Numbered from the stretch's first letter, positions 11,851 through 24,651 are shown. The stretch is DNA of 64,000 bases from Bugulina stolonifera (GCA_935421135.1 OW285187.1:18972429-19036428), one strand, 5' to 3'. Program-made: numbers and translations. The notes: generated from the sequence alone by a model not told the origin.

Positions 11851-12804
11851 GTATGCTATGACTTCTGAGTTAATTTATATGCGTTATAATTGTTGGCCCA
11901 AGCAGCATGGTGTATATAGACCCAATGAAGTCTGTCACCAATAGTGGGATATGTCATTCCTATTGTTTTGAATGTTGGGCCAATATTGGCTACATATTTT
12001 ATTCAACGAAGGCTTAGTAAGTATGTAAGTAGCTTGTAAGTAAGGTCCCGTGTTCCCAGCTGTACTACTTATACTTGTTTACCAAGGCTTTTATCCATGG
12101 GCACTAATAGGCTATTGATCGCAATTAGAAGTTGTCCTCTCCCAATTTATCTTCCTCTTTTTTTCTCCCAGGGTATGACACACTTTTCTCAACTTTTGCT
12201 AGCCGAATATTTTTGTGTAAATCTATGGCCAAAGTCATTAAGAGTATTTTAACACAAATTCCAAATCCCAACTCACCCTAATAGCAGAGATATGACCATT
12301 TGAAAAACAGGTTTCGACTACAAGTTCTTTGGCGTTTTTCATTGTGCCGGTCGTGCAGACAACTCAGTAAAATCTTGAACTTCTCGGACTATCATCAAAA
12401 GAGAGGACAACTCCTATTGATAACACCGACTTGGTTTGTCAAGTGACCACCAATTGGTTGCAAGTTGTGACCCATTTTCTTGATGTTAAAACCTTGCTCA
12501 AGTAGAAGAAATTTCAATTTCTTGAGCAATTTTACATCTCAGTCCCAATGAAATGCAGGGTGCAAAATCTATTGAACTATTGACCATAGTCTGCAACGTG
12601 CTTCATTGCAATCACTCAACTCGGTTTGAATTAGTCTGTTCTGCTCAAGTACTCTTCTGTCTGTAAAACTGGCATACCTGTTCAACAATCATATGAGAAT
12701 CACAATGAACATCAAGGATTTCGGTGATGCACTAGGAGATGGATGGATGATGGATCATGTTGGTACAGACTTAAAATGTATGTACATTTAATCAATTTGA
12801 TTTA

Positions 12805-12824
12805 ATCAAGGAGTACTCCTTGAT
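12805..12824. repeat. 20-bp perfect palindrome
   Basis: ATCAAGGAGTACTCCTTGAT is its own reverse complement. It sits in AT-rich sequence inside the Mutator-like element, with no associated gene. Confidence 0.6.
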
Positions 12825-14527
12825 CTAATATAAATAATTATAAGATATCTATTGTCATATTCACATTTATTATTATATTAATAATAATCATAATTATTAT
12901 TATAATATAATTATTAAATAGTTATAATTACATTCACATTGCCTTTCATTACTTTACTCACTCTGACCATAACTATTAAAGTAGAAGTAGGCCTAATTGA
13001 AATTCTGTTACAGTTATAACAGAATTTGAATAAAAACTAAAACAGTATAAATTAATATATAATGAATATGAATATTTATGTTGTTGTAGAACAGCTACGT
13101 TGTCTTCAATAGGAATATTATAAGTAATATTGTATATTATAATTATTATATATTTGACAATATCAATATAGATATATTATTAATAAATTATAAAATATTA
13201 TTCATTTTATTAATTATTTACCTTCTGTTTTATTAAAAATTGTTAGTGGGTTTGGCCATTCTCTTCTATATAGCCCTATCCTATGGTACTTTTATGCAAT
13301 TCCTGGGTTCAAACCCCAATCAGTGACTGTTATTTTCACGGACGTGAAACAAGTTTCTGACTGCTCAAAAGATAAATAGAACTTGCATAATAAAAAATAT
13401 CAAATTACTATTAGTTTTTGTATAGAATAACCCTTTGTATAAAATAATATAAACTAAAGTTAAAAAAGCAATAACTGTGGCCAACTACTACTATAACAAT
13501 CAATAGGCCATGTATAAATTATTGTTTTGTTAGAATTTATATTTAATTTTGTTGTCTAATTTTAATATTTTGGCTTAAAGCCGTTGAGCAGGTTCATAAT
13601 CTAAACCTTATTAAAATAGTTGAATTCTTAAAACTCAAACTGCCAAGCGCAAATCAATTAAATCAAGTTATCATGATAAACAAGTTGGATTCATTCATTA
13701 ATAGTTGTGCTATATATAACCGTTAGATTATAAGCTGTCTCACAGAAGTCCTCTTCTAGTTCTTCCACACTTTCACGTTGTTTCATGACTGGTTTTTGTG
13801 ATGCCTAATTATAAATATATTTCTCTTCAACTAATTCATGCAATGCTGGTAATCGTTCTTTCGATTTAATTTCTTGTTGTATCTACTCAGATATTAGGCC
13901 TATAATTCTTTTGGTCAGTGGAGCATACTCTAACTTATATTCAAGGTATTCCTTGGATTCATGTAACAATGGAAAATGTCAAAAGTTGGGAAGGTTTGAA
14001 TCGTTTTAAATCTCAAGTGTTTAGTACGGAGAAGTGCACACAGGCGTTAGTATCACTTCCTGTGCAAACAACAGGTGCATAAAGGAGTCAGCTGCCAATT
14101 GTCCAAGAAGCTTTACCTCTATTGCCATGGCCTATTTGGCATCAAAAACTATTTAATTTACCAAAATTTCCAGTTCACGGATCTCAAGTTACAGTTTACC
14201 ATAATATCTACTATGCCTTTCACGCAATGTATGATATATTGAAACTTTGCGTCTAATAGGAAGTAATTATCGTAAAATTTATTTTTGCTTATAGTTCGAT
14301 AGTGGCTTCTCTTCAACTGTTGGTATTTGTTCATTTTAGCAACCATGACTACCCAAAGGAAATAACTCGATTTATGCTTGTCACTTCTGTTATCCCATGA
14401 CATATTGTAAAGTCCACCTAGTTAGCAGTTTCAGATTATGCATGTTATCATACTAATCACAGCGTATATTTTTATTGTAGTGCCTTAATCTATAGAGGTT
14501 GAAATGGTACCAACGTTTGACTGATTA

Positions 14528-16527
14528 GTAGGGCAAGTTTTTATTGACCTAAAAAACCAAATAAAATTGACTTTAGAGTTTATAAAAATTGACTTTATTA
14601 ACCTAATAATTTTAAAACCAATGTATAAACAATGCAGGCATGAAACTGTATATTATTTTATTATGTATAACAGCTTATATAATACAAGCAACAATTTAAG
14701 ATATAAAAATGTAGTTTCTCCAGTCGAGTCACTTCAAATGGCCAGTAGAGGCATTGTAGTAAACAGATATATATTTCTTTATATTATCTGGCTTAAAATT
14801 TCTGTCCTTATTCAACAATTTTCTCAACATGGAAAAACTTCGCTCCGCTGATGCTGATGTTGGCTGACAGAGCTGCAGCTTACCATATAATGCTGGAGAA
14901 ATATCGCACCTTGAGAGAGTATTCAATGCCTCAAAGTCACTTCCCTTTGCACGTTTCTCAATGTAGGCTTTGATTTTACATGCATCTTCCCCAAAGTCCA
15001 TGCCTGAAACATCCTTAAAAGCCTGCTTGATTGTATAGCTTGTGCTCTCCATTGTCTCAACAATATTAGAAAATTCACCGTACTGCCGATAGATGCACAC
15101 TAGGTTGGTTCCAAGATCCTGGGCATCAACACTTGCCTTAGCACGTTGTGTAAGAATCCCATTACCTTCAAATCTGCTTACAATCTCTTTCACTTGTGGA
15201 AGGTTGTTAGCATAGTAAAATGCGGCTCGCAACCAACTTGCCCATCTAGTAACAACCGGTTGAGGGGCGGCTGCTAATTGTGGAAAACAAGGCCTTTCTC
15301 TGTTTATTCTTTACTGTTGCAGCTTTAATGCTCGCAATAAGTTCATTGACATCGGGATAGCTTGCCTGCACCTTCATTGCGCAGTTATGCATCAGATGTG
15401 CCACGCAAGTGACATGAAATAGTCGAGGGTATAGTGTTTTTAGAACTTTTCCTGCAACCTGCATGTACCTTGCAGCATCTGACAATAACAGACAAAAGTT
15501 TTCTCTCTTAGTTTCAAGGATTCGGATAGCGTCATCAATGGCTTGACATATCAGTTGGCTATTGGCTGCTGAAGTAAGAGTCTTGCAATCAAGTAAGTAT
15601 GTAATTTCAGGTCGATCAACTGCTCCAACTAGAATATTAAGATATTGGTTTCCAGATGTCACTTTCATCACAAACAATGAAGATTTCCTTTGTATTTAGA
15701 TTTTCCTTGATGCTGTTTAGCTCCCCTTTGCCTAACTCTTCCACTTTCTTTCTGCATGACGTTTCTGATGGCAGACCGTGACCTATGTCTCTGAAAAGAT
15801 CTCGGAGGCTCGGGTTGTTCACTTTATATAGTGGAATATCTGCTGCTAAAGAAGTCATTTGGTTGTTTCTGATGCAGGAAAGTTTGAGAGACCGACTTGG
15901 AGCTTTCACCTTTCTGCAATAGACCTCTCTGATGCTTGGCGGTTTGGCGGTGATTGTCTACGAAATACCTCTTTTCACATCGAACTTTGCAGTCACAGAG
16001 CTTGCAATATAATTCATTTGCGGGACTTTTAGTGAACTCTTCTGGAAACTCTCTGGTGGTAGTATCTATCTTTGAAGTGACAGAAGCTTTAACCTTTGGC
16101 ATATTCTCAACTAGAAGCTTTGGTAATTCAACCTGATATGACATTTGAAACATTGATGCAGAAATGGTTGTGGTACAAGGGGATTTCCCTAAGAAAAACG
16201 GAGTTCCCCTTACACCTCTCAAATGCCATCTACATTATTTTGTATTTGCAACATTGTGCAGACAGCAGGTAATTCTGAAATCCCCAGATGGCCAAGACGG
16301 CCACCAATGAGCAATTTAACAATAAATAAAAAATTTTAGTCAAAATTTGATTATTGACCTAAAAAGAGAAAAATTGACCTAAAACTAAAAAATTGACAAA
16401 AGATTGACCTTGTAACTGCATTTCTACTGCACGTATGAGGTTCAAATTTTGAAGTTTTGTGTTTCAGAGCATTTTAAGCTACATGTACTATCAAAAAATT
16501 GACTTTATTGACAAAAACTTGCCCTAC
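14528..16527 (-). mobile_element. hAT transposon carrying a frameshifted transposase
   Basis: Inverted termini GTAGGGCAAGTTTTTATTGA and TGACAAAAACTTGCCCTAC bound a 2.0-kb element. The flanks CTGATTA (14521-14527) and GTGATTA (16528-16534) match at six of seven positions and are a likely degenerate target duplication. The interior contains a minus-strand hAT transposase broken by several frameshifts. It is nested within the larger inverted-repeat element. Confidence 0.75.
14729..16222 (-). pseudogene. hAT transposase pseudogene (BED finger, RNase-H core, dimerisation domain)
   Basis: Order along the minus strand: a BED-type finger (ANELYCKLCDCKVRCEK then NHRQTAKHQRG, frame 16222-15824); a linker (LYKVNNPSLRDLFRDIGHGL, frame 15909-15637); the catalytic-core region with LLLSDAARYM and LFHVTCVAHLMHNCA (frame 15677-15246); and the C-terminal hAT dimerisation domain with PTSASAERSFSMLRK (frame 15232-14729). 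The frames change at least three times, so the protein cannot be made as one chain. Transposases of this family cut and paste DNA as dimers. Confidence 0.85.
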
Positions 16528-18859
16528 GTGATTACCCACTGTAGATTCTATGCAGAGGTACTGCTACAATGCTGGTAACCAATATCCACAAAGGTCAACT
16601 CTCAGCCAGAACTGTGTTGGCTACTGTTTGAAAACAGCAGTTTGGAAATGGCAAATGAGCAGCTGGTGAATAAACCATCACATTAGAGGATCCAACAGAC
16701 CCATTTTCGAAATCCTGCTTAGAAACTGTGTAAAGATGAAGGAAGACTGTTCTTGAATAATGGTGATGTTCATTAACTGCAGCGATTGTACTAAACTTGA
16801 ATCTTTGATATGTTCATCTGTTACACTAGTTGTCAGAATTTTTTACTAGTGTCTGTACTACAGTATTTGTGCTAATGTTTAGTCACCAATGCAGCGTTTT
16901 GTCCTATGCTTAGTAGACAATCTACGAATTTACACATTATGCCTGCACTAAATGGTTTCATTAAGGCATGTATGTACTTATAAATGTAGGTACATTGTAC
17001 ATGTATATAGTGTTTATGATTTTCACATTAATGGTTAGTTGTTTATGTAATCTTATGTCTAAGCTATATACATGTACATCTGCATTTTCAAAATAGATGC
17101 ATTGCTAGAATATTATACATTGGTCATTAAGATAAGTTTCAGCTAATAATAATAAATTTGGTGGAGAGAAAGAACTAGGCAGCTTGTACATTTAGTAAAT
17201 GGAGATTTCACTACAACCCGTCTCACAGAATGACACATTTCTAAAAATAACTCTAGTACCGGACTACCAGCTGCAACTTGTACATAGGTCTTCCAATATT
17301 AATAGGCTAGCCTGACACATGTACTACCTATGCTACATGGAGGAAAATTTGAAACCAGTTCATTGCATATGGGTAACAGCTGTGAAATATGGTATTATTC
17401 TGCTACCCTTGTAGGTAGAGCCAGACTAGATGTACCAGTATAGTGACTACAGCTAGTTACAAGTATAAAAAATTAAATCCAATGTATACATTATTGTGTA
17501 TACCAAATATCTATTTTAGAAGAGAGATGAATATAAAAAAAGGCAACTTGGCTGCTTTTGGAAGTACATAATTTCATTTTATAAGGTTGAAACAATTCGC
17601 AGTTCTGGATGCTTATGTTAAATAGTGGGAGTGTTAACTTTTCTCTTTTTGTATATGATTTATAATATGATGTAGAGTACAAATCACCAGATACAAGTGC
17701 AGTTATATTCACAAACTATAACTACAAATGTTGCACAGCTGTATATGATGTATATTAAAAGCCAGTTCTCTGCAGCACTCAGCGTAGCTGTGGGCTTAAT
17801 GACAGCCTAGGTGGGTGTCTGGCCAGCAATATCTATATTCTCATGTCAAAATTCACTCACAGCTGTTATAATAGTTGGAGCAAGTACTAATGCAAGCAAG
17901 TACCAGGATGAAACTACAAGTGTATTTTTAAATGATAAAGCACAAGCAAATACCAAGTCTCTGACTACTCACAAAAGACAAACTCCTTGCATAAAAACAG
18001 TAGTTTCAAAATATACTTGGACATTCTAAACTATATCAGGCATGGAAAAAATAAATTGTAGCCTCCCAAAAAATATATGCTACGTAAACCTAAGAAATAT
18101 AGAAACATTAATACTTTTGTCGATCCTAACATACAGATAAAGATGCTAAAGGTCAGCAGACACACCAACATCACTAAATTTTATCTTGAACGGTTCATGT
18201 AGAGCATGTCATTGCCGTAGCCGAACCCAAGGTAACAAAATGCTATTCAAACTAGATACAATGTAGATGCTAGTATCATCACACTATCTACATCTACTTC
18301 TTGCAATGGGTTTACTGTAAATGCATTCTTGCAGAATCAACCGGGTGAGAGTAGACACCAACTAGTGGCGGAGTGACTTTTAAACTGCTACCTGATGGAA
18401 GCTTGAGGGCATGCCAAGCTCATCTATAATGATGGCATCGCAAGCTGTTAATCTAAAATTACAGAAAGCTGCATATCAAATTTGTGGCTACAAATTGAAC
18501 TGAAAAATATGGGTTGACAACCAAGTGTTGATGGCAACAAAAAAATATGTAAGCTACCATTCATTTATGGATGCTTAGTAGTTTACACAACATAGGAGTC
18601 TCAAAAGTTCTGCCATCACCTGTTCATTGATTGGTGGGCTAAGAAAGCTACCTAAACAGCGGCCAGACGATATAAGCACCAAATGAACAAGAATTTTACC
18701 AAATTTGACAAAATATAGCTTGCATTGTGAACATTTATGAAATAAGCCATAACTAGTTATTAATCAGTCACACATTTATAATAACCATCTTGGTTTATCA
18801 TAGATTTGCCATAGAGGCTCTACCAAATAAATTTGTATCATAAATTTTACTTTTGTTAA

Positions 18860-19360
18860 ACTATCCATGCCACGGATAAAGGTAAATACAATTTATAAGG
18901 TAATTTGATATGAACCTTTGAATTTGTCACTAAAAATAAAAAATACAACCTGCAAACACGTTTTTGGAGCAGTTTTTTTGGAAAATATACACTGTGACAT
19001 CACAGTGATATTCTGCAGTAGATGGCAATTAGAAACCTTTCACATGTCTGTTTTCGAAGCAAAATTGTGCACAGTGATTGGATAATAAAACCTATTGTTT
19101 ATCTTATCGTAAAACAGTAATTATTAATTTTTATACTCTATTTATGCACAGGTTTACACTAATAATTGGAAATGTTAAAGGAGGTTTCTAATTGCCATCT
19201 CCTGCAGAATAATCCACTTCTGATTGGACAGTGGATGTTTTTAAAAACTGCTTTAAAACGTGTTTGCATGTTGTATTTTTCATTTTTAGTGACAAATTTG
19301 AAATGTTCATATCAAATTACCTTATAAATTGTATTTACCTTTATCCGTGGCATGGATAGT
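18860..19360. mobile_element. TTAA-flanked MITE with ~130-bp inverted repeats
   Basis: The termini ACTATCCATGCCACGGATAA and its complement are bounded by TTAA on both sides (18856-18859 and 19361-19364). The arms pair for about 130 bp with few mismatches. This is a TTAA-target (piggyBac- or Sola3-like) MITE with no coding capacity. Confidence 0.8.
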
Positions 19361-19548
19361 TTAATATCTTTTAGGTTTATCATAGAGTCACCATATAGGG
19401 CCTACTCTACTAGATAAAATGTTTATCATATATTTTATAATGTAGACTTGTATCATATCATTCATATGTTTATTATTCATCACATTTATTGGAAAATGCT
19501 AGTGTGAGCTTATATTATTATTTTGAATAGTCAAACAAGTTGAATCAT

Positions 19549-19568
19549 CAGAGGATAATTATCCTCTG
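19549..19568. repeat. 20-bp perfect palindrome
   Basis: CAGAGGATAATTATCCTCTG is self-complementary. It lies in a dispersed repeat shared with 7860-7985. Confidence 0.6.
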
Positions 19569-19820
19569 AAGATGATGCCCAGATGAGCGTTTAAATATGA
19601 GGAACAAATCAAAATAAAAATGCGCCTTGTTTTACTATTCATCACATTTAATACGGGAATTATAATTGTTACAAAATTTATTAATCCTTGATGAGGTACT
19701 TATATCTCGTGATAATAAAGTAGGGCCTATTTGTAAATTAGTTGGAGACAATGTTCATAAAGTAGAGTATAGTTTTAATAATTAATATATTATTAAAAGA
19801 CATTCAATTACTTAATAATA

Positions 19821-20200
19821 ATTGCAATTGTAATAATAAATTTTCATGTATGTTGGTATGCAATTGCTTTCATTAGCATAAGTATAAGTGCTGTAAGTGT
19901 ATTGTTAATTTGCAGAATTCAAAAGACTAAATGATGATACCATACAATAAAAATTGCATTCTGAACGATTGCTATATAAAATAAATATACATGCAATTTA
20001 ATTCAATATATATGTATTAATTATCTAATTAATGTTATCATTATATCACTATTATAAACATATTATATTTATATTAAGTTTAGTTATTAATTATTTATCA
20101 AATACTATTTTATTGTTTATTATATAACTTATGCTAATGAAAGCAATTACATACCAACATACATGAAAATTTTCATTTATTATTACAATTGCAAAATAAT
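19821..20200. mobile_element. AT-rich MITE with ~65-bp inverted arms
   Basis: The arms at about 19821-19890 and 20128-20200 are complementary, including TTTTCATGTATGTTGGTATG and GCTTTCATTAGCATAAG. The centre is very AT-rich. The terminal bases and target duplication are not clear. Confidence 0.55.
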
Positions 20201-20900
20201 TGTATTTATAATAAATACAAATTTATTTTATTTTTATATAGTAATTCTTGTGATGTCTGATGCAAAGAGAGTTTGCTGGTTCACGGTAAGACTCGTACTG
20301 GACTGTACTGTAATGTAGTTTAGTTTCAAAAGATAAAGCAAAAATAACATCCATCACTGAATCAGATAAAAAATGAGAAGCACTCAAAATGAGTTGTGTC
20401 AGACCTAACCTCTGATTACAGGAAGTCTTTGAGAAATGCATATATTGGTGCTAACAACCAGTTGGTAGAAAATTATTAATTATTGTCACAATATTTATGT
20501 TTCATCCAAAGCTGTTTATTATGAAACGGCTCCCTGATACGGGTAAACTAAGTTGCAAATTCTTCTGTTCGTGCTAGTTGTTGTTACCTGGGTGTAGCCA
20601 TAGATTAAGTCGTAAAGATCAGTAATATGTGGTTTCATCGTTGTTCTATTACATGGTCCTGCTGTTTGATAAAGCTCACAGACTTATTGCAAGTTGCATA
20701 GCAAAATTACATAGTACGGCGAACCTGCATTTCTAGATCAGCATATATGACCAACCACAGTTTGAATAATACTAGGCCGAGAAACCGTCATTAATTTTAG
20801 TGAAGTCTACCTGTTGTCTGCACGACCAGCACAATGAAAAGCGCCAAAGAGCTTGTAGTTGAAACCTGTTTTTCAAATGTCATATCTCTGCTATTAGGGC

Positions 20901-21486
20901 GAGTTGAGACTTGGAATTTGTGTTAAACTACTCCTGATGACTTTGCCCATAGATTTACACAAAAAATACTCAGCTAGCAAAAGTTGAGAAAAGTGTGTCA
21001 TACCCTGGGAGAAAAAAAGAAGAGGAAGATAAATTGGGAGAGGACAACTTCTAATTATGATCAATAGCTTATTAGTGCCCATGCTTTTATCCCAGTGTCA
21101 TATTTTCAGATCCAGTGTCCATTCAATGCTATATAATACAAAACTACTCTATTCAGAATATAGGAGACTTTGCCCAGTGTGCCTACACTGTGCGAGTTGA
21201 GACTTGGAATTTGTGTTAAACTACTCCTGATGACTTTGCCCATAGATTTACACAAAAAATACTCAGCTAGCAAAAGTTGAGAAAAGTGTGTCATACCCTG
21301 GGAGAAAAAAAGAAGAGGAAGATAAATTGGGAGAGGACAACTTCTAATTATGATCAATAGCTTATTAGTGCCCATGCTTTTATCTCAGTGTCATATTTTC
21401 AGATCCAGTGTCCATTCAATGCTATATAATACAAAACTACTCTATTCAGAATATAGGAGACTTTGCCCAGTGTGCCTACACTGTGC
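20901..21486 (+). repeat. 293-bp tandem duplication spanning the LIG4 exon 4 acceptor
   Basis: Two nearly identical 293-bp units (20901-21193 and 21194-21486) begin GAGTTGAGACTTGGAATTTG and end inside exon 4 at CACTGTGC. Each unit contains the inverted-repeat arm, its GCTTTTATCC-like flank, and the exon 4 acceptor plus the first 37 bases of exon 4. Only the second unit runs into the full exon. The two units differ at very few bases, so the event is recent. Confidence 0.85.
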
Positions 21487-21678
21487 TTAAAGACAGGTGC
21501 TCTGTTAAGTCAGAGCTCTCCGTGAGTCAAGTGATAGACAAACTCAATGACATTGCTAACGGTTATACAAGTAAGGATAAGTTACTAGTCAAGTCAACCC
21601 TGGAGTTCCTTATCAAGCACTTGACCGGACTTGAGAATAAATGGTTCATCAGGATGCTGGTAAAAGAGATGAAATTAG
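21450..21678 (+). CDS. LIG4: DNA ligase IV, exon 4
   Basis: Encodes NIGDFAQCAYTVLKDRC through ENKWFIRMLVKEMKL, matching the GDFA..AY.VLK.RC...EQKWLIRMI.KDLKLG region that ends the DNA-binding domain. The acceptor is CTATTCAG and the donor GTGAGC, leaving in phase 1. A decoy copy of its acceptor and first 37 bases lies 293 bp upstream. Confidence 0.9.
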
Positions 21679-22201
21679 GTGAGCAGCTACATTTTTTGCT
21701 TTTATCCTGCCGGTGTTATCATATAAGGGTAAGATCAAACAGTAACTGAGTCACAGTGTTTTATTTATGTTCTGCAGGGTAAACTAATGACCCATGGCCT
21801 TTAGGTTGCTAGCCATTATGTGAAATAATAATGCTATGTACAAGGTTATGGTGTAATCCAATCAGTTCTGTTATGTTGCTTCTCAGGGCGGTTTGGTGTA
21901 ATCCTTATTTCGTATAATCCTATCACGTATAATCCTCCCACGGGTGTGTCACCCTAGCCTGGGTCTGAAGCCTACTGACCTTCACCAATCTCTCAGCGTA
22001 GTTCAGTTTAGTGTAGTGATGGTGAGTAGACTTGAGACTATCCGACGACCTAATAAATTAGCCGGTCCTACAGTATGTGCAACTGCTTCCCTATGATTTA
22101 ATTATATGAAGACCTTTGGTATTGTTTAGGGCAAGGTTTTTGTTATAAACATTTGTTTTGTCACAATTAAATAACATTTAAAAACAAATACATGTAGCAA
22201 C

Positions 22202-22560
22202 ATAATAATAATAATAATAATAATAATTAGCCTAGATTTTGGCTGCACGACATTGTGTCCTTCGTTGGACATTTCAACATTGGCCACCCTGCATAGATGA
22301 ACTTTGGTGCTTGGGTCATATCATACATAATGGTATCATTCATTTGCCCTTCATCACTACTCTGTACTCCACTCTACTTCTTGATTGATTTGAATTGGTC
22401 GCCCAGCTATTGTACAGCCATCAAAGATGTCACACCCTCCGTTTTGTAACAAGGGATTTGGACAGGGTAACTATGCTGTCCATACCACCCCTTTTATTGT
22501 ATCAAGGTCTTGTGGTTATCATGACAATGCTGAGGTGACACGCCTTGTCGTATACTAACA
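22202..22560 (-). repeat. Probable 3' end of a retroposon with (AAT)n tail
   Basis: On the minus strand a non-coding, moderately GC-rich sequence ends in a run of ATT units (22203-22228 on the plus strand), as in the 3' untranslated ends of many LINEs. No protein is recognisable. Confidence 0.3.
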
Positions 22561-22601
22561 GGAACATGCGCTAAATATGCTGGACTCATTATACTTGAAT
22601 C

Positions 22602-23195
22602 CAGAGATGTGTGCAAGTTTTATTTTGAAAACTCAAGTTTCAATGGCCAACTCTTAGTTGTGACTCTTCAAGTTATAAGTCAATTCTTTCTAGTGACAGA
22701 TCAAAACTTTTAAGTTATAAGTTAATATTCACATGTTATAAACATAGAAACCCACGTTTTTATCAAGTTATCCAAGTTAATTACAAGCAAGTATCAATTC
22801 AATTCTTTTCTGGTTTAACTCGAGTCTTTTTATAGAGTTATTGGGCTATCATTTAGCTTATGGTGAAATATTGTTAGGAAATAGTGTTAGAGATTTAAAT
22901 TTCAAAGCAAAATGTCACTGTTTTAGTGTAAAATGTGTTTCAATTGTGGTTATAATTGTGGTTATAATTGTGGTTATAATTGTGGTTATTTCTATTCACT
23001 CCAATTTACAGCTGCCCAATGAAAACTTGAGTTATTGAATGTTTCAGCATAATGATGTGCGAGTTGAGAGTCTTTGATCATAGCCATAATTAAATTACAA
23101 TTCAAGTTACAAGTCTTTGATGGCTATATATTCAAGTCAAGAGTCCTTCTAATAAGCCATAAAATGTTGCTGGAAGTAACTCAGTCTCGTATCTG
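22602..23195 (-). mobile_element. Non-autonomous hAT MITE, family 1 copy b
   Basis: Begins CAGAGATGTGTGCAAG and ends CTCGTATCTG, with perfect 8-bp direct repeats CTTGAATC at 22594-22601 and 23196-23203. It is the inverted orientation of the copies at 6604 and 29678. The interior includes about four tandem GTTATAATTGTG units at 22937-22990. Confidence 0.85.
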
Positions 23196-23220
23196 CTTGA
23201 ATCATTAAAATATCAGTTGA

Positions 23221-24122
23221 ACCACTACTGTCTCGCCATTCAATATTTGCTTAGAAAACTGTTCATCTTATTTCATGAAGATTGATGTGTTGTTTGCCTT
23301 TGTGTACCTAGTGGCAGCCAAGAAAACTCATTTGAATATTGGCTATTTTTGGCCTCCAATCAGAATTGAGACCTGTCAAGTTCCTATGGCTATGCCTGTC
23401 CTAAGTCTATACTTGTAACGTTTGTACATACAGGAGCTACTAGGATCAAATAGCCAAGTAATCTTATTGAGCCAACACTAACTGTCATTCTATAAATAAC
23501 TCTTGAGCACAGCAATGAGCAAGTAAGTTTGAGGCATGCCCACAATAACAATGCAATGGGTTGCAGGCCCTATGGCTATCTCTGTAGCACAGTTTTATAT
23601 TAACTGCATGAGTGCTTCCAAAATTCCCAACATAGGCTGATTGAAGGTGAAATCAACCAATATTAAAATAGGGTTTTTTTGGCAGCTGCTAGGTTACCAA
23701 AGACAAACAACACATTAATCTTACTGAAAAAGGAAGAACAAGATTATTTGCAAATATTGACCTCCTTTCTACTGTGTACCAATATTAGCATTCAAACAAC
23801 TGAATGCCATCTTTAGGAGGTATAACGGAGAGGTATCTGGTTCCATATAAATGCAGAGAATTTTCTAGGCTTTTGGCGATTAAAAACACTTCTATAATAA
23901 AGACTTTTCAATATACTATAAAACAAGGTTTATTAAGTCCCTTCGATATGATAGGCTACCATTTTTTGAGAGGCTGATTGAAGGTGAAAACAGTCAATAT
24001 TAAAATACATGTAGGGTTTTCTTGGCAGCAGCTAGGTTACCAAACACAAACAACACATCAATCTTACTGAAAAAGGATGAACAAGATTATTTTAAAATAT
24101 TGAATGGTGCGACAGTAGTGGT
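23221..24122. mobile_element. TTAA-type foldback element
   Basis: The termini ACCACTACTGTC and GACAGTAGTGGT are bounded by TTGA (23217-23220) and TTAA (24123-24126). It contains an internal partial direct duplication: the AGGCTGATTGAAGGTGAAA segment occurs at about 23635 and again at 23972. Large parts fold back on one another. No open frame of note. Confidence 0.7.
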
Positions 24123-24651
24123 TTAAGCAATAATTAAGATAACCCACTTCAGCTCTAATGTGTGTAGAAACACATCGCATTGGTTGTTTTTTACTTGTCA
24201 CACTTTATCTCCGCCCAAAATCACACTGTTCACTGTGCCATTATTCTTCTACCACCTTTACTAGTACTGGGCGGTTTGGATTTGCATGTGCATTCAGGTT
24301 TTTGCTGATTTTTCTGAAAAACTGAATGATACCAAAGTTGTGTTCTACCCCTCTGTTTAATTCAGTTTTTTTTCTAATTCAGGAATCGAAAACTGAATAC
24401 TCAATTTTGGGAGTTGCCACACTTTGTGTTTAGCTGCTTTCGGTTTCGGTTTGCATTTTAAATTTTTTGCGGTCTTTGAGCCACAAGTAAAAAAAAACTG
24501 AAAAACTGAATGATACTAAAACACCGTGCAGTACTAACCTTTACCTCATAGGGAGTTTGCAACAGATAAATAGAATGCCAATTTTAGTCTTGTGTGCCAT
24601 GATTTGTTGGTCTTCCTTTTATTCACTGCATTAATCTATTATTATTTTTAG

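Larger units (their letters stand above)
12097..21082. mobile_element. Large Mutator-like element with ~267-bp inverted repeats and 10-bp target duplication
   Basis: The arms at 12097-12363 and 20814-21082 are inverted copies of each other, beginning ATGGGCACTAATAGGC and ending in its complement. Immediately outside, GCTTTTATCC occurs as a perfect direct repeat (12087-12096 and 21083-21092). Long inverted repeats plus a 9-10-bp duplication are hallmarks of Mutator-like elements. No MURA-type transposase frame is visible in the 8.4-kb interior. That interior holds a decayed hAT transposon, two MITEs and AT-rich sequence, so it is non-autonomous or decayed. Alternative: two independent inverted copies of a short repeat, with the 10-bp match by chance. 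Confidence 0.55.

Noticed and set aside
15954..16136. 60-codon plus-strand frame inside the hAT element
   Set aside because: Antisense shadow of the transposase BED-finger frame.
21106..21375. Two minus-strand frames with identical starts (MGTNKLLIIIRSC)
   Set aside because: They are repeated only because of the 293-bp tandem duplication and lie in a transposon arm.
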